DNA from: a virus
Reading direction: 5' to 3' (one strand)
DNA length: 31,569 bases
Virus record (IMG/VR): IMGVR_UViG_3300020411_001720
Span: 1 to 31,569 of that record
Under the pieces are notes generated by a model that was given only the letters and a program-made list of their open reading frames with translations, ran no database searches and had not been told where the DNA came from. The position numbers and the translations under genes were made by a program. Below are positions 15,486 through 23,166 of this stretch, in pieces; position 1 is the stretch's first letter; each line of letters starts with the position of its first letter.

Positions 15486-15860
15486 TTAAGGTTGATATTC
15501 TTCTTTGCTTGTAAAAGCGTGCCAACCTCTTGGTAATTGAGCCAAATATTTTAAGCAGTTTTCATGCGTCATGTAATGGTCTTCTCTGAACTGACCATCG
15601 TCGAACATATAGATCACATGAACTTTTTCTCTATAGCAATCGAAGAAGACTCGTTCTTTTTGGCTACCTTCTGTTTCCCAGATAATAGTGTGATCATTCG
15701 TCTCAAAACCAAAATGAGGTTCCTCGTTAGGGTCATAATCTCTAGCCTGTTTTTGTGGCCCTGCATGATGTCCAACCATGACATCTTCGTGAGGTAAATA
15801 TTGTTCCCAAACATCTCTTAATTCTGGAACAAATTCTGAATAATAAGATTCCATAGTCAT
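15486..15860 (-). CDS. Hypothetical protein
   Basis: A 124-residue acidic, His/Tyr/Phe-rich protein (EFVPELRDVWEQYLPHEDVM, later ERVFFDCYREKVHVIYMFDD). It looks like a compact alpha/beta protein with several surface His. No known motif identified. Its start (MTM) overlaps the stop of the upstream 57-residue gene by 4 nt, so the two are cotranslated. Confidence 0.62.
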   Translation of the reverse strand: MTMESYYSEFVPELRDVWEQYLPHEDVMVGHHAGPQKQARDYDPNEEPHFGFETNDHTIIWETEGSQKERVFFDCYREKVHVIYMFDDGQFREDHYMTHENCLKYLAQLPRGWHAFTSKEEYQP

Positions 15861-16030
15861 ACTTCTACCTCTTTATCAGCTTGTTCAAGAGCTACATCAA
15901 AAGCTTTTTGTATTTCGTCTGTTACATCCCATGATTGACTTGGAATCATTGGAGCAACATTGTGAATAGAAAGAGTCACTATTGCCCATTGAGCTTTAGT
16001 GAGAGAAAGTGTTGCCGTAATCTTTTCCAT
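15857..16030 (-). CDS. 57-residue hypothetical protein
   Basis: Reads MEKITATLSLTKAQWAIVTL, then IHNVAPMIPSQSWDVTDEIQKAFDVALEQ; likely helical and soluble. The start is preceded by CTATCTTTTATCTTTTAGGAATT, a good example of the shared leader. Upstream lies a 29-bp palindrome (16084-16112) and a CATAAT -10-like box on the - strand. It is first gene of a two-gene unit with 15486-15860. Confidence 0.65.
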   Translation of the reverse strand: MEKITATLSLTKAQWAIVTLSIHNVAPMIPSQSWDVTDEIQKAFDVALEQADKEVEV

Positions 16031-16083
16031 AATTCCTAAAAGATAAAAGATAGAGGCTTGATCGCCTATGTATTAATTATGCA

Positions 16084-16112
16084 ACAAGAGGTAGCACCGT
16101 GCAACCCCTTGT
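16084..16112. promoter_or_regulatory. 29-bp palindromic operator-like site
   Basis: The sequence from ACAAGAGGTAGCAC through a central C to GTGCAACCCCTTGT is a palindrome with 12 of 14 base pairs matching. It lies upstream of the leftward gene at 16030, with a CATAAT -10-like hexamer on the - strand at about 16078-16083. No T-run follows on either strand, so it suits a dimeric repressor site better than a terminator. The adjacent CTTGTCACA (16108-16116) recurs in the divergent promoter region at 18835-18843. Confidence 0.6.
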
Positions 16113-16128
16113 CACAAATTCTTAACAA

Positions 16129-16512
16129 TTAGAACCAGTTAGAGTTCTCTTTGCTTGTCTCAGGAACAGCATTAGCAACTTCCTTATTCGCGCTAACAGA
16201 TTTCCCTTCATCAACTTCCTTCTGTTTCTTCCAGTCGCTAGTAATTGTTAGTCCTAAATACTTTCCTCCTTTCTTGGAAGTATTCATATAGCCACTAGCT
16301 CTTAAAGGAACAACTTCTTCTTTGTTGTAGTCGTCATAATCTGGTGTTGCATGGGTTAAATATTTAATTAAATCAGGCAACTGATTAGCTGGAATATTTA
16401 CTACCCCGCTAAATTCTGGATACTTTTTACTTGGATCAAATTTGTCTCCTCTGATCCTTTTATGGTCTTCCTTTGATTGAGGGAAAACTGCAAGCTTGAA
16501 ATTAAATGACAT
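16129..16512 (-). CDS. Possible phage ssDNA-binding protein
   Basis: A 127-residue protein with a beta-rich core (MSFNFKLAVFPQSKEDHKRI; FSGVVNIPANQLPDLIKYL; SGYMNTSKKGGKYLGLTITSDW). A disordered, charged C-terminus ends in an aromatic tip, NSNWF. A compact beta domain plus a flexible tail ending in aromatic residues fits SSB-like proteins, and the gene is in the RecT/exonuclease cluster. The tail is less acidic than in typical SSBs, so the call is tentative. It is transcribed with the HTH and RecT genes just upstream (9-nt gap). Confidence 0.5.
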   Translation of the reverse strand: MSFNFKLAVFPQSKEDHKRIRGDKFDPSKKYPEFSGVVNIPANQLPDLIKYLTHATPDYDDYNKEEVVPLRASGYMNTSKKGGKYLGLTITSDWKKQKEVDEGKSVSANKEVANAVPETSKENSNWF

Positions 16513-16521
16513 GGTTAAAAA

Positions 16522-16713
16522 TTAAGAATTAGTAGTTTGAGTGTTGGCTTTTTCGTAATGCTCTACATCAGCCATCTTGTAGCGCACTTTGCCTCCAATT
16601 TTGATGAATGGTGGCCCCTGTCCTTGTCCTCTCCACCGTATTAAACTTTTACGGTGGAGTTTCCATCGTTCTGCAAGTTGAACATCAGTTAGAAATTCAG
16701 AATCCGAATCCAT
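16522..16713 (-). CDS. AlpA/excisionase-type HTH DNA-binding protein
   Basis: A 63-residue protein with LTDVQLAERWKLHRKSLIRW, then GQGPPFIKIGGKVRYKMADVEHY. This is the small winged-helix HTH_17 (MerR/AlpA/Xis-like) fold: one recognition helix followed by the G-G-K-V-R-Y wing. It could act as excisionase or transcriptional regulator; no integrase is in the window, so a regulatory role is as likely. It overlaps the recT gene by 17 nt. Confidence 0.82.
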   Translation of the reverse strand: MDSDSEFLTDVQLAERWKLHRKSLIRWRGQGQGPPFIKIGGKVRYKMADVEHYEKANTQTTNS

Positions 16714-17386
16714 CTTCAGCCTCCTTTTTAGTTGGTTTGTCCTCTTCGACTAGAGGCTCTTTTTCTCTAGGTTGTGCGATAGCAGCTTCATGTGGCGTGT
16801 TAGGCACGGTTACATTCACAGGTTGGATGTCCACAATTTCATCCTCAGTCTGTATCCCTAGCAGCAAATCTGCCACATATTGTCTCCCAAAGAAACTTGC
16901 TGCACGATAACGCAGCATCAAAGAAGGCATCGTCTTCCATTTGCTATTCCTTGTCCAGCCTTCCTTCTCTGCCATATCTAAAGATACCCAAGCACCGCAA
17001 ACTTCTTTCTTGTCTTTTGTTCTTATTGCCTTACAACGACAAGCAGTAATGAAAACTTCATCTCCTTTCTTTGTCCCCTTCTCCTCGTAATCTAAATCTT
17101 CAAACCTCCCTGAACCAATGATTGTTGCTGTAATAAACTGTGCTGACCAACTAGGCTTTCCATGAATAACATTCATGTTTTGCATTACCACCAATGGACT
17201 AATGTTCATTCGATTAGCCATCTCTAATGCAACCAAGCAATTAGCTAATCCTTCCTGTCCTTGATAATGAACTGGTACAAGATTGCTACCAGCTAAAGAT
17301 TTAGCCATGCGTTGATATAACTCAAATGAAACTTCGTTCTTGTAAACCGAAGACTCAGGAGTATTTGTTAAAGCAGATTCAGTCAT
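16697..17386 (-). CDS. recT: RecT family single-strand annealing protein
   Basis: A 229-residue RecT-family recombinase that anneals complementary single strands, working with a 5'-3' exonuclease to repair or recombine phage DNA. Family features are the N-terminal AKSLAGSNLVPVHYQGQEGL, the helix ALEMANRMNISPLVVMQNM, then HGKPSWSAQFITATI, and later GWTRNSKWKTMPSLMLRYRA. Its C-terminus is acidic and charged. The partner exonuclease (17971-18819) is three small genes upstream on the same strand. Start and stop overlap neighbours (ATGA and 17 nt), consistent with one recombination operon. Confidence 0.88.
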   Translation of the reverse strand: MTESALTNTPESSVYKNEVSFELYQRMAKSLAGSNLVPVHYQGQEGLANCLVALEMANRMNISPLVVMQNMNVIHGKPSWSAQFITATIIGSGRFEDLDYEEKGTKKGDEVFITACRCKAIRTKDKKEVCGAWVSLDMAEKEGWTRNSKWKTMPSLMLRYRAASFFGRQYVADLLLGIQTEDEIVDIQPVNVTVPNTPHEAAIAQPREKEPLVEEDKPTKKEAEDGFGF

Positions 17387-17637
17387 TAGTTTTCTTGTAA
17401 ATGATCGGAAATTCTTTCAAGTGCATCTTGAATACCTTGAAGAGACTCTATTAATTCGACTTTGAATAAAGAATTACCCTCTCCACTTCCATACCTGTCT
17501 CTTTCAACCTGAAATTTTTTGTATTCATCTGAATAAGGATAATGAGGATTTTGATAACTAAGTTCTAGTTTTTGAATCTCAGTCATACTTTCCCACCACT
17601 CTTCAGCTTTTTCTTTCGAGTTAAAATCTTCGGTCAC
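17386..17637 (-). CDS. Small hypothetical protein in recombination operon
   Basis: An 83-residue acidic protein with a GTG start; residues 1-20 (TEDFNSKEKAEEWWESMTEI) and the C-terminal LFKVELIESLQGIQDALERI are helical. It overlaps recT by 1 nt and the upstream gene by 4 nt. Not recognised; possibly an accessory factor for RecT or the exonuclease. Confidence 0.6.
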   Translation of the reverse strand: MTEDFNSKEKAEEWWESMTEIQKLELSYQNPHYPYSDEYKKFQVERDRYGSGEGNSLFKVELIESLQGIQDALERISDHLQEN

Positions 17638-17810
17638 GTAATTGTCCTCTTAAATAGAATGTTTGCTTCAGGAAATTTCCTGTCTAGTATTTTTCTTGCC
17701 TCTTCAGGCGTTGGTGCTGTGATCCTTATGTTCCTTCCCTTCATGTTTGGTTTTTCACAAACCCAAAAGAGATGAATTGAAGATCCTAAAGAAGTTGAGT
17801 GCCAATTCAT
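17634..17810 (-). CDS. 58-residue hypothetical protein
   Basis: Reads MNWHSTSLGSSIHLFWVCEK, then MKGRNIRITAPTPEEARKIL. The second part has an I-x-I-T-A-P-T-P-E-E-A strand-helix pattern found in small nucleic-acid-associated domains, though nothing definite. Start and stop overlap both neighbours (TAATG and GTGA). Confidence 0.58.
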   Translation of the reverse strand: MNWHSTSLGSSIHLFWVCEKPNMKGRNIRITAPTPEEARKILDRKFPEANILFKRTIT

Positions 17811-17971
17811 TAGCAGAAAAGTCTTTTAAATCGTTGAATAAGAGTCAGTTTTTTATGGACTCCTACTGGAACCCATTCGCCTCCTTTGCCAACAAACATG
17901 TTTCCTGTATCTCGTTCGATCCATACATGATTGTCAGCTAAAGGCTTCTCAGGTACAGGGGGATCGCTCAT
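17810..17971 (-). CDS. 53-residue hypothetical protein
   Basis: Reads MSDPPVPEKPLADNHVWIER, then DTGNMFVGKGGEWVPVGVHK; short beta strands around W and G, ending basic. Its ATG overlaps the exonuclease stop (TGATG), so its translation depends on the exonuclease message. Confidence 0.58.
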   Translation of the reverse strand: MSDPPVPEKPLADNHVWIERDTGNMFVGKGGEWVPVGVHKKLTLIQRFKRLFC

Positions 17972-18819
17972 CAGAACAAAACAATGTCATCCATAGAAGG
18001 TAGGACAGTATTACTTTTCTTAGGAGACATCCATGCAGGAAGACTTATTTGTTTAATTTCTTCCGTGTATCCCGTGTAGTTTTCTGTCCTTCTCCACTCC
18101 GCTATCTTCTGTAAATCAATCATTGCTTGTTCAAAACCATTTGCCACCATTGCAGAGTCAGCTTCATAAACACCAACCCCATAAGGTGCAGTCTTTTCAA
18201 TAGCAATAAAAATAAAACGATCTGGTCTTACACCAGTAGCTTGCTCTATCCCATGTAAATAAAAACCAGCTTGTACGTGATAGCGAAAATTACAAACACT
18301 CCTACCAAAACCTTTTAAAGAAGCATCAGTTGTAGTTTTTAAATCTACAATCGTTGATCCATCTTTAAATAAATAGTCAGGTCTACATTTGCAATTCAGT
18401 CCTGTCTGTTCATTTTTCCAGAAGAAACTTTGTTCTGCTAAACCATCAGCATCTAATAATTCATTAGCAGGCTTACAAGCAAGTAACGATTTTGTCATTG
18501 CTTGCAACTGTTCTTTGTCGTCTTCGTTAAGAACAGTTCTACCAGCTTCTTCTTGCCTTGCTTTCCATTCCTTACCGTCTTTACTTCTAGCGTTTAAAAT
18601 TTCAGGTTTGTAAATAAACTCAGTTTCAAAGACATCAGGCTCAAGCACTAAAGCATGAAAAGCAGAGCCAATTCGCATGGCTGGGGTCAGCTTTTGTTTT
18701 TTTCCTTCTTTTTTATATTGAAGATGAATACCACTTTTATTGGCAGCATCTAAGTCTGATTTGGAATATTCCTCTTTTGAGTGATATTCCTCGTTGCTTA
18801 ACTGAACAGCACCTTTCAT
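17971..18819 (-). CDS. PD-(D/E)XK exonuclease, RecE/DUF3799 type
   Basis: A 282-residue nuclease of the RecE C-terminal/DUF3799 family, which degrades 5' ends of double-stranded DNA to expose strands for RecT. Motifs seen: GSAFHALVLEP (51-61), Glu129 in AEQSFFW, RPDYL with catalytic Asp148, D159-L-K161 (the D/E-x-K motif) and QAGFY (183-187). All expected catalytic residues are present and the length is normal. It is first gene of the leftward recombination operon and diverges from the helicase gene across 56 bp. Confidence 0.88.
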   Translation of the reverse strand: MKGAVQLSNEEYHSKEEYSKSDLDAANKSGIHLQYKKEGKKQKLTPAMRIGSAFHALVLEPDVFETEFIYKPEILNARSKDGKEWKARQEEAGRTVLNEDDKEQLQAMTKSLLACKPANELLDADGLAEQSFFWKNEQTGLNCKCRPDYLFKDGSTIVDLKTTTDASLKGFGRSVCNFRYHVQAGFYLHGIEQATGVRPDRFIFIAIEKTAPYGVGVYEADSAMVANGFEQAMIDLQKIAEWRRTENYTGYTEEIKQISLPAWMSPKKSNTVLPSMDDIVLF

Positions 18820-18875
18820 AAAGGGTTGCGTAAACTTGTCACATCATATAGCATACTATCGTAAGATGCAACTCT
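18820..18875. promoter_or_regulatory. Divergent promoter region between exonuclease and helicase
   Basis: This 56-bp gap must drive both major early operons. It holds CTTGTCACA (18835-18843, same 9-mer as at 16108-16116), CATC...GATG flanking symmetry and AT-rich ATCATATAGCATACTATC that could supply -10 boxes. A shared regulator with the 16.1-kb palindrome is possible. Confidence 0.55.
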
Positions 18876-20294
18876 ATGGAACAAAGAATTTACCAGAAAG
18901 AGGCTATCCAAAACTGTCGAAATGCTTTTGGAATTAATAAAAAATCAGTCCTCTTAGTTATGCCTACAGGCGCAGGAAAAACTGTCGTCTTCTCTCAAAT
19001 TGCTAAAAATGCTGTAGAAAAAAACAACAACGTCCTTATACTTGTCCACCGAAGAGAGTTAATAACTCAAGCATCTAAAAAACTCGCAGCCATTAACGTA
19101 AAACATGGAATTATTGCTGCGAAATTCAAACCTACAGATGCACCTATCCAAATAGCTTCTGTTCAAACTTTAGTTAGAAGACTTGATACCACTAACTTCA
19201 TACCGTCTTTAATTATTATTGATGAGGCTCATCATGCAGTAGCAGGTTCTTGGAAAAAAATTCTCGACAATTATCCAAAAGCAATTCGTCTTGGAGTCAC
19301 CGCTACACCTTGTCGCCTTGATGGACGTGGCCTTAAAGAATTTTTTGACGATCTCATCCTCGGACCAACAATTCCAAAATTAGTTGAACTTGGCTATCTC
19401 TCTCCTCATCGAGTATTTGCCGCGCCAAAAACTGTAAAACTCGCAGGTATCAAAACTAGAGCAGGAGATTACGCAAAAGATCAACTTTCAGAACGAATGA
19501 GAGAATATGCAGTCATAGGAGATACCGTAGAAAACTGGCAAAAACATGCTTCTAATCTCCCAACTGTTGCCTTTTGTGTTGATATAGATCATGCCGAAGC
19601 TGTTACTACAAAATTCAATGATGCGGGTATTAAGGCAGACATAATTACTGGTGACATGAATACTACTGACAGGGATCAGGTAATTAATGACCTATCCACT
19701 GGTCGAATCCAAGTCCTTGTGTCAGTCGATGTCATTAGCGAGGGCTTCGATTTACCAAAAATTTCATGTGCAGTTTTACTTAGACCGACGCAATCTGAAG
19801 GATTATATTTGCAGCAAGTCGGACGCATACTTCGTCCTGAAAAAGATAAAGTTGCCATAGTTCTTGATCACGTTGGAAATACTCGTAAACACGGCTTCGT
19901 TGATGACATAAGAAAATGGTCACTTAATGCAAAAGCAAAGGCAAAACGTAATGATGAACCAGCACCTTCTGTTACGACTTGTGATGTTTGCTTCGCTACT
20001 TACAGACCTCAACGTGTGTGTCCCTCTTGTGGTGCAGTAAAAGAAAAACAAATTCGTAAACTTAATCACTTAGAAGGCGAACTTATCGAATTAAAAAGAG
20101 AAGAAGTTCGTCTTAAAGCTGAAGAAAAAACTGCTAGAAGAAATGAATACAGAAATGCCAATACACTTGAGGACTATTTCGCTATTGCTGAAAGACGTGG
20201 ATACAAAAGAGGTTGGGCTTATCACGCCTATAAAAACCGTAAGTTGAAAATCTCAACTACAAAAACTATAAACGATCAGTGGAATTGGGGGTAA
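18876..20294 (+). CDS. SF2 DEAH-box helicase
   Basis: A 472-residue SF2 helicase (RecG/SSL2/RAD25-like helicase core). Visible motifs: Q-motif-like start QRIYQKEAI, Walker A PTGAGKT (30-36), DEAH (116-119), TATP (142-145), the ISEGFDLP region (288-294) and motif VI QQVGRILRP (313-321). A zinc site follows (C369-x2-C372...C382-x2-C385) and a basic helical C-terminus. It probably unwinds DNA during replication or recombination. It is first gene of the rightward replication block; the nuclease gene starts 10 nt after it. Confidence 0.9.
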   Translation: MEQRIYQKEAIQNCRNAFGINKKSVLLVMPTGAGKTVVFSQIAKNAVEKNNNVLILVHRRELITQASKKLAAINVKHGIIAAKFKPTDAPIQIASVQTLVRRLDTTNFIPSLIIIDEAHHAVAGSWKKILDNYPKAIRLGVTATPCRLDGRGLKEFFDDLILGPTIPKLVELGYLSPHRVFAAPKTVKLAGIKTRAGDYAKDQLSERMREYAVIGDTVENWQKHASNLPTVAFCVDIDHAEAVTTKFNDAGIKADIITGDMNTTDRDQVINDLSTGRIQVLVSVDVISEGFDLPKISCAVLLRPTQSEGLYLQQVGRILRPEKDKVAIVLDHVGNTRKHGFVDDIRKWSLNAKAKAKRNDEPAPSVTTCDVCFATYRPQRVCPSCGAVKEKQIRKLNHLEGELIELKREEVRLKAEEKTARRNEYRNANTLEDYFAIAERRGYKRGWAYHAYKNRKLKISTTKTINDQWNWG

Positions 20295-20303
20295 GATTTA
20301 TGA

Positions 20304-20753
20304 ATGAGCAACTTAGAAACAAAACTCCAGCAAGAGATAAGACTCGCTCTGGGGCAAATGCCAGATCTCCGAATATTTCGTAACCAAGTTGGACAACTTC
20401 CAGATCTTAGAACAGGTAGACCCGTACAATTTGGCTTGGCAAAAGGTTCTTCTGACCTTATTGGTTTTAAAACTATTGAAATCACTGAAGAGCATCTAGG
20501 CAAAAAACTTGCAGTCTTCACAAGTATCGAAGTGAAAACTGCTAAGGGCAAACTCTCTCCTATGCAGCATAATTGGCTCTCCTGTGTAAAACAGGCTGGC
20601 GGTATCACAGGTGTTGCTCGTAGCGTTCAAGACGCTATCCAAATAATTTCTAAACCTATCTCTTATCTCAATGAGCGAATTAAAACTGGATCGAAATCAA
20701 TGGAGAACATTCACACAGCTACTAAACAAAACAAAAGATCAAGTTCGTCTTAG
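20304..20753 (+). CDS. VRR-NUC nuclease
   Basis: A 149-residue protein with a PD-(D/E)XK-type VRR-NUC domain, associated in phages with helicases and possibly acting on branched DNA. Seen: Glu6, RNQVG (26-30), GLAKGSSDLIG with Asp51 (44-54), IEVKTAKG with Glu76 and Lys78, and SPMQ with Gln88. The domain ends near residue 115; the remaining S/K/N-rich tail is encoded by DNA that also encodes the start of the primase in another frame (83-nt overlap), so the tail is probably not functional. Confidence 0.85.
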   Translation: MSNLETKLQQEIRLALGQMPDLRIFRNQVGQLPDLRTGRPVQFGLAKGSSDLIGFKTIEITEEHLGKKLAVFTSIEVKTAKGKLSPMQHNWLSCVKQAGGITGVARSVQDAIQIISKPISYLNERIKTGSKSMENIHTATKQNKRSSSS

Positions 20754-22950
20754 AGCTTTTTTCCCTAAAGGACATCCTCTTAAAGATCAAGATCGTGGTA
20801 AAAAATCTCATGCTGATCTCGCATGGATTACTAAATGCCAAGAAGATGGTCGTGGTGTTTATGTCGTCGTAAACAATGGTGGTGATACAGATGCTTCAAT
20901 TACCGATTGCAAAGCCTTTTTCTGTGAATGGGATGATCGTGAAAAATATTGGCAAATTAATGCTTGGCAAGAATTAGGTCTTCCAAAACCTTCTCTCCAG
21001 ATTGATACAGGGGGTAAATCTATACACAATTATTGGATACTTAAAAAATCTATAGACCCAAAAACTTGGAAGCCTATACAAGAAAGATTATTAGACCACG
21101 CAGATGCAGATAGAGCATTAAAAAATCCTTCCAGAGTAATGAGATTACCTGGTACTCATCACATGAATACCGATGGTTCACCAGGTGAATTAACAACAAT
21201 TATTGATAACTCAGGAACAACTTATACTCTCAAAGATATTGAATCTTGTTTACCTACTCCCAAAGTCGCAGAACAAATAAAACGTAGTTCTGAATACAAA
21301 GATTATAGAAAAGAAAGTATAGAAGTTGTTGAAGAAGCTTTACGTTGCATCCCTTCAAGAACGCCTGGTAGTAATACATATCACATGTATAGAAATATTC
21401 TCTGGGGATTAATAAAAGCTTGTGAAGATGCAGGTAGAGACAGTGATTATGCTGTTTCTTTAATGGAATCTCATTCCCCAAGTTGGAAAGGACTTGATCA
21501 AATTGCAAATTCTGGCGGTAAAGATATTACAGCAGGTACTTTTTGGTATTGGGCTATAAAAAATGGCTATGTCCCTCGCAGAAATGTAACAGTTTTACCA
21601 CCTAACTGGGACTTCTTTAATACACAAAATAATAACGATGATAATGATGATGATAACGATGATAATGGCAATAATAACAATGAAGAAGGGATACAAAGAG
21701 GTGGCGAACGATTACAAAGACTTGAAGCACATGATTTACTACGTGAACTAAGAAGTTATCCAAAAAAAGATAAAGAAGGGGGAGCTTTTCGATATAACAT
21801 TTTTACCCAACAAATTGAATTTGGAGGCCAAGTTTGTCAAGGTAAAGCATCACCTGAAAGATTTTATCTAGCACTCGCTCTTCAAGGTTTCAAAATTTCC
21901 AAAGACTTAGCCTTCGACTGCCTCGTTCAAACTGCAAGAGAAAATGAATACGATCCTGTTCGTGAATATTTAGAACGATGTCGAGACAAAGAACCACCAA
22001 TGTCAATCGACAGACTCGCAAGTACTTACCTAAGACCTGAAGACGCTGCTTTACCAGAAGCAACAATCTACGATCAGATGATTAAATGCACCATGATCGC
22101 TGCTGTCGCAAGAGTTTTTGAGCCAGGTTGTAAATTTGATAATGCTTGTATTCTAATGGGACCGCAGGGCGCGAGAAAGAGTTCATGGTGGAAAGCTATG
22201 GGAGGTGATTTCTTCTCCGATGCACTTAAAGATATTTCTACAAAGGACTCGCTAATGATTTTGCACCGTTCTTGGATTATGGAAATGTCCGAGATAGATC
22301 AAGTCCATAGTAAAAAACACAGTGGAGAAATAAAAGCTTTCCTATCTCAATCAACCGATATGTTTAGAGTCCCGTATGGAAAAGTTACCGAAGATTTTCC
22401 TCGTCGTGGAATCATTGTTGGATCAACTAACAGACATGATGGTTTCCTCTTAGATGAAACTGGATCTCGTAGATTCTGGGTTATAGAAACAACTTGTACG
22501 ATAGAAAATCAAATAAACGTAGAAGGTCTATTAAAGGAAATTGATTCGCTTTGGGCAGCCGCAGTTCATTGTTATGAGAATGATGAACCATATCAACTTC
22601 CAATAGAAACGGAATTAGAAATTAATGAAAATAATGAAAAATATTTAATAGATAATCCGTGGAAAAATATTATCTCCGAGTATGTAAATTCACCATCGAA
22701 TTTTGATCGGGAATTTACAACTAATGGAATATTAACTGACGTAATTGAAAAACCATTAGAACGACAGACTCGCTATGACCAAATGCAAGTTGCAACCATA
22801 TTAAAGGACTTGGGACTTACAAAAAAACGCAGAGGAGCAAAAAATAGTCGCAAATGGGTCTACATTCGAGAATCGCATGGTGTCCTAACCTCGGCGCAAG
22901 ACTCGCTTAGGTTGGACGAGGTTGCCACCCACTCATACGAAGAGATTTGA
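20671..22950 (+). CDS. Primase (RepB-type) fused to VapE-like helicase
   Basis: A 759-residue replication protein. The N-terminal ~230 residues resemble RepB-type primases: VRLRAFFPKG (25-34), FFCEWDD (83-89) with catalytic-type acids, DTGGKSIHNYW (112-122) and SRVMRLPGTHH (154-164). An N/D-rich linker (about 318-342) follows. The C-terminal part is a VapE/VirE-type helicase with Walker A GPQGARKS (497-504), WIMEMSEID (about 535-543) and the SRRFWVI arginine-finger region (about 600-606). Such fusions open and prime phage or plasmid origins and then need a polymerase from elsewhere. The 83-nt overlap with the nuclease gene is unusually long. Confidence 0.9.
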   Translation: MSELKLDRNQWRTFTQLLNKTKDQVRLRAFFPKGHPLKDQDRGKKSHADLAWITKCQEDGRGVYVVVNNGGDTDASITDCKAFFCEWDDREKYWQINAWQELGLPKPSLQIDTGGKSIHNYWILKKSIDPKTWKPIQERLLDHADADRALKNPSRVMRLPGTHHMNTDGSPGELTTIIDNSGTTYTLKDIESCLPTPKVAEQIKRSSEYKDYRKESIEVVEEALRCIPSRTPGSNTYHMYRNILWGLIKACEDAGRDSDYAVSLMESHSPSWKGLDQIANSGGKDITAGTFWYWAIKNGYVPRRNVTVLPPNWDFFNTQNNNDDNDDDNDDNGNNNNEEGIQRGGERLQRLEAHDLLRELRSYPKKDKEGGAFRYNIFTQQIEFGGQVCQGKASPERFYLALALQGFKISKDLAFDCLVQTARENEYDPVREYLERCRDKEPPMSIDRLASTYLRPEDAALPEATIYDQMIKCTMIAAVARVFEPGCKFDNACILMGPQGARKSSWWKAMGGDFFSDALKDISTKDSLMILHRSWIMEMSEIDQVHSKKHSGEIKAFLSQSTDMFRVPYGKVTEDFPRRGIIVGSTNRHDGFLLDETGSRRFWVIETTCTIENQINVEGLLKEIDSLWAAAVHCYENDEPYQLPIETELEINENNEKYLIDNPWKNIISEYVNSPSNFDREFTTNGILTDVIEKPLERQTRYDQMQVATILKDLGLTKKRRGAKNSRKWVYIRESHGVLTSAQDSLRLDEVATHSYEEI

Positions 22951-23103
22951 AGGAAGTGTCCTAGTCCTAACCTATTCCATTAACCACTTTATTTTTTATA
23001 AAAAAGAGGGGTATAGGGCGAAAAGGGGGCTATCTTGGATACTGGATTATAAAAACGGAAAAGTCTTGAAACAGGATGGGGGGTTAGGACAGGATAGGAC
23101 ACC
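22879..23103. repeat. Cluster of GTCCTAACC inverted repeats
   Basis: GTGTCCTAACC-type words occur in both orientations: GGTGTCCTAACC (22879-22890), a GGTTGGAC partner (about 22910-22917), GTGTCCTAGTCCTAACC (22956-22972) and GGTTAGGACAGGATAGGACA onward (23082-23102). The last two could form a long-range stem over about 110 nt in the gap after the primase gene. The gap 22951-23166 otherwise holds a CAGAGACTTGCTAA element (about 23121-23136) and no supported gene. Confidence 0.65.
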
Positions 23104-23166
23104 AGTTTTTCTAGTCTCACTTCAGAGACTTGCTAACATATACATAGACTCGATGAGTTCTTAACA

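Noticed and set aside
20276-20608. Antisense 110-residue ORF over the VRR-NUC gene
   Set aside because: The + strand frame carries all nuclease motifs; the antisense frame shows none.
22922-23164. 80-residue rightward ORF after the primase gene
   Set aside because: It starts inside the primase gene in another frame, covers the inverted-repeat region and reads like translated noncoding DNA.
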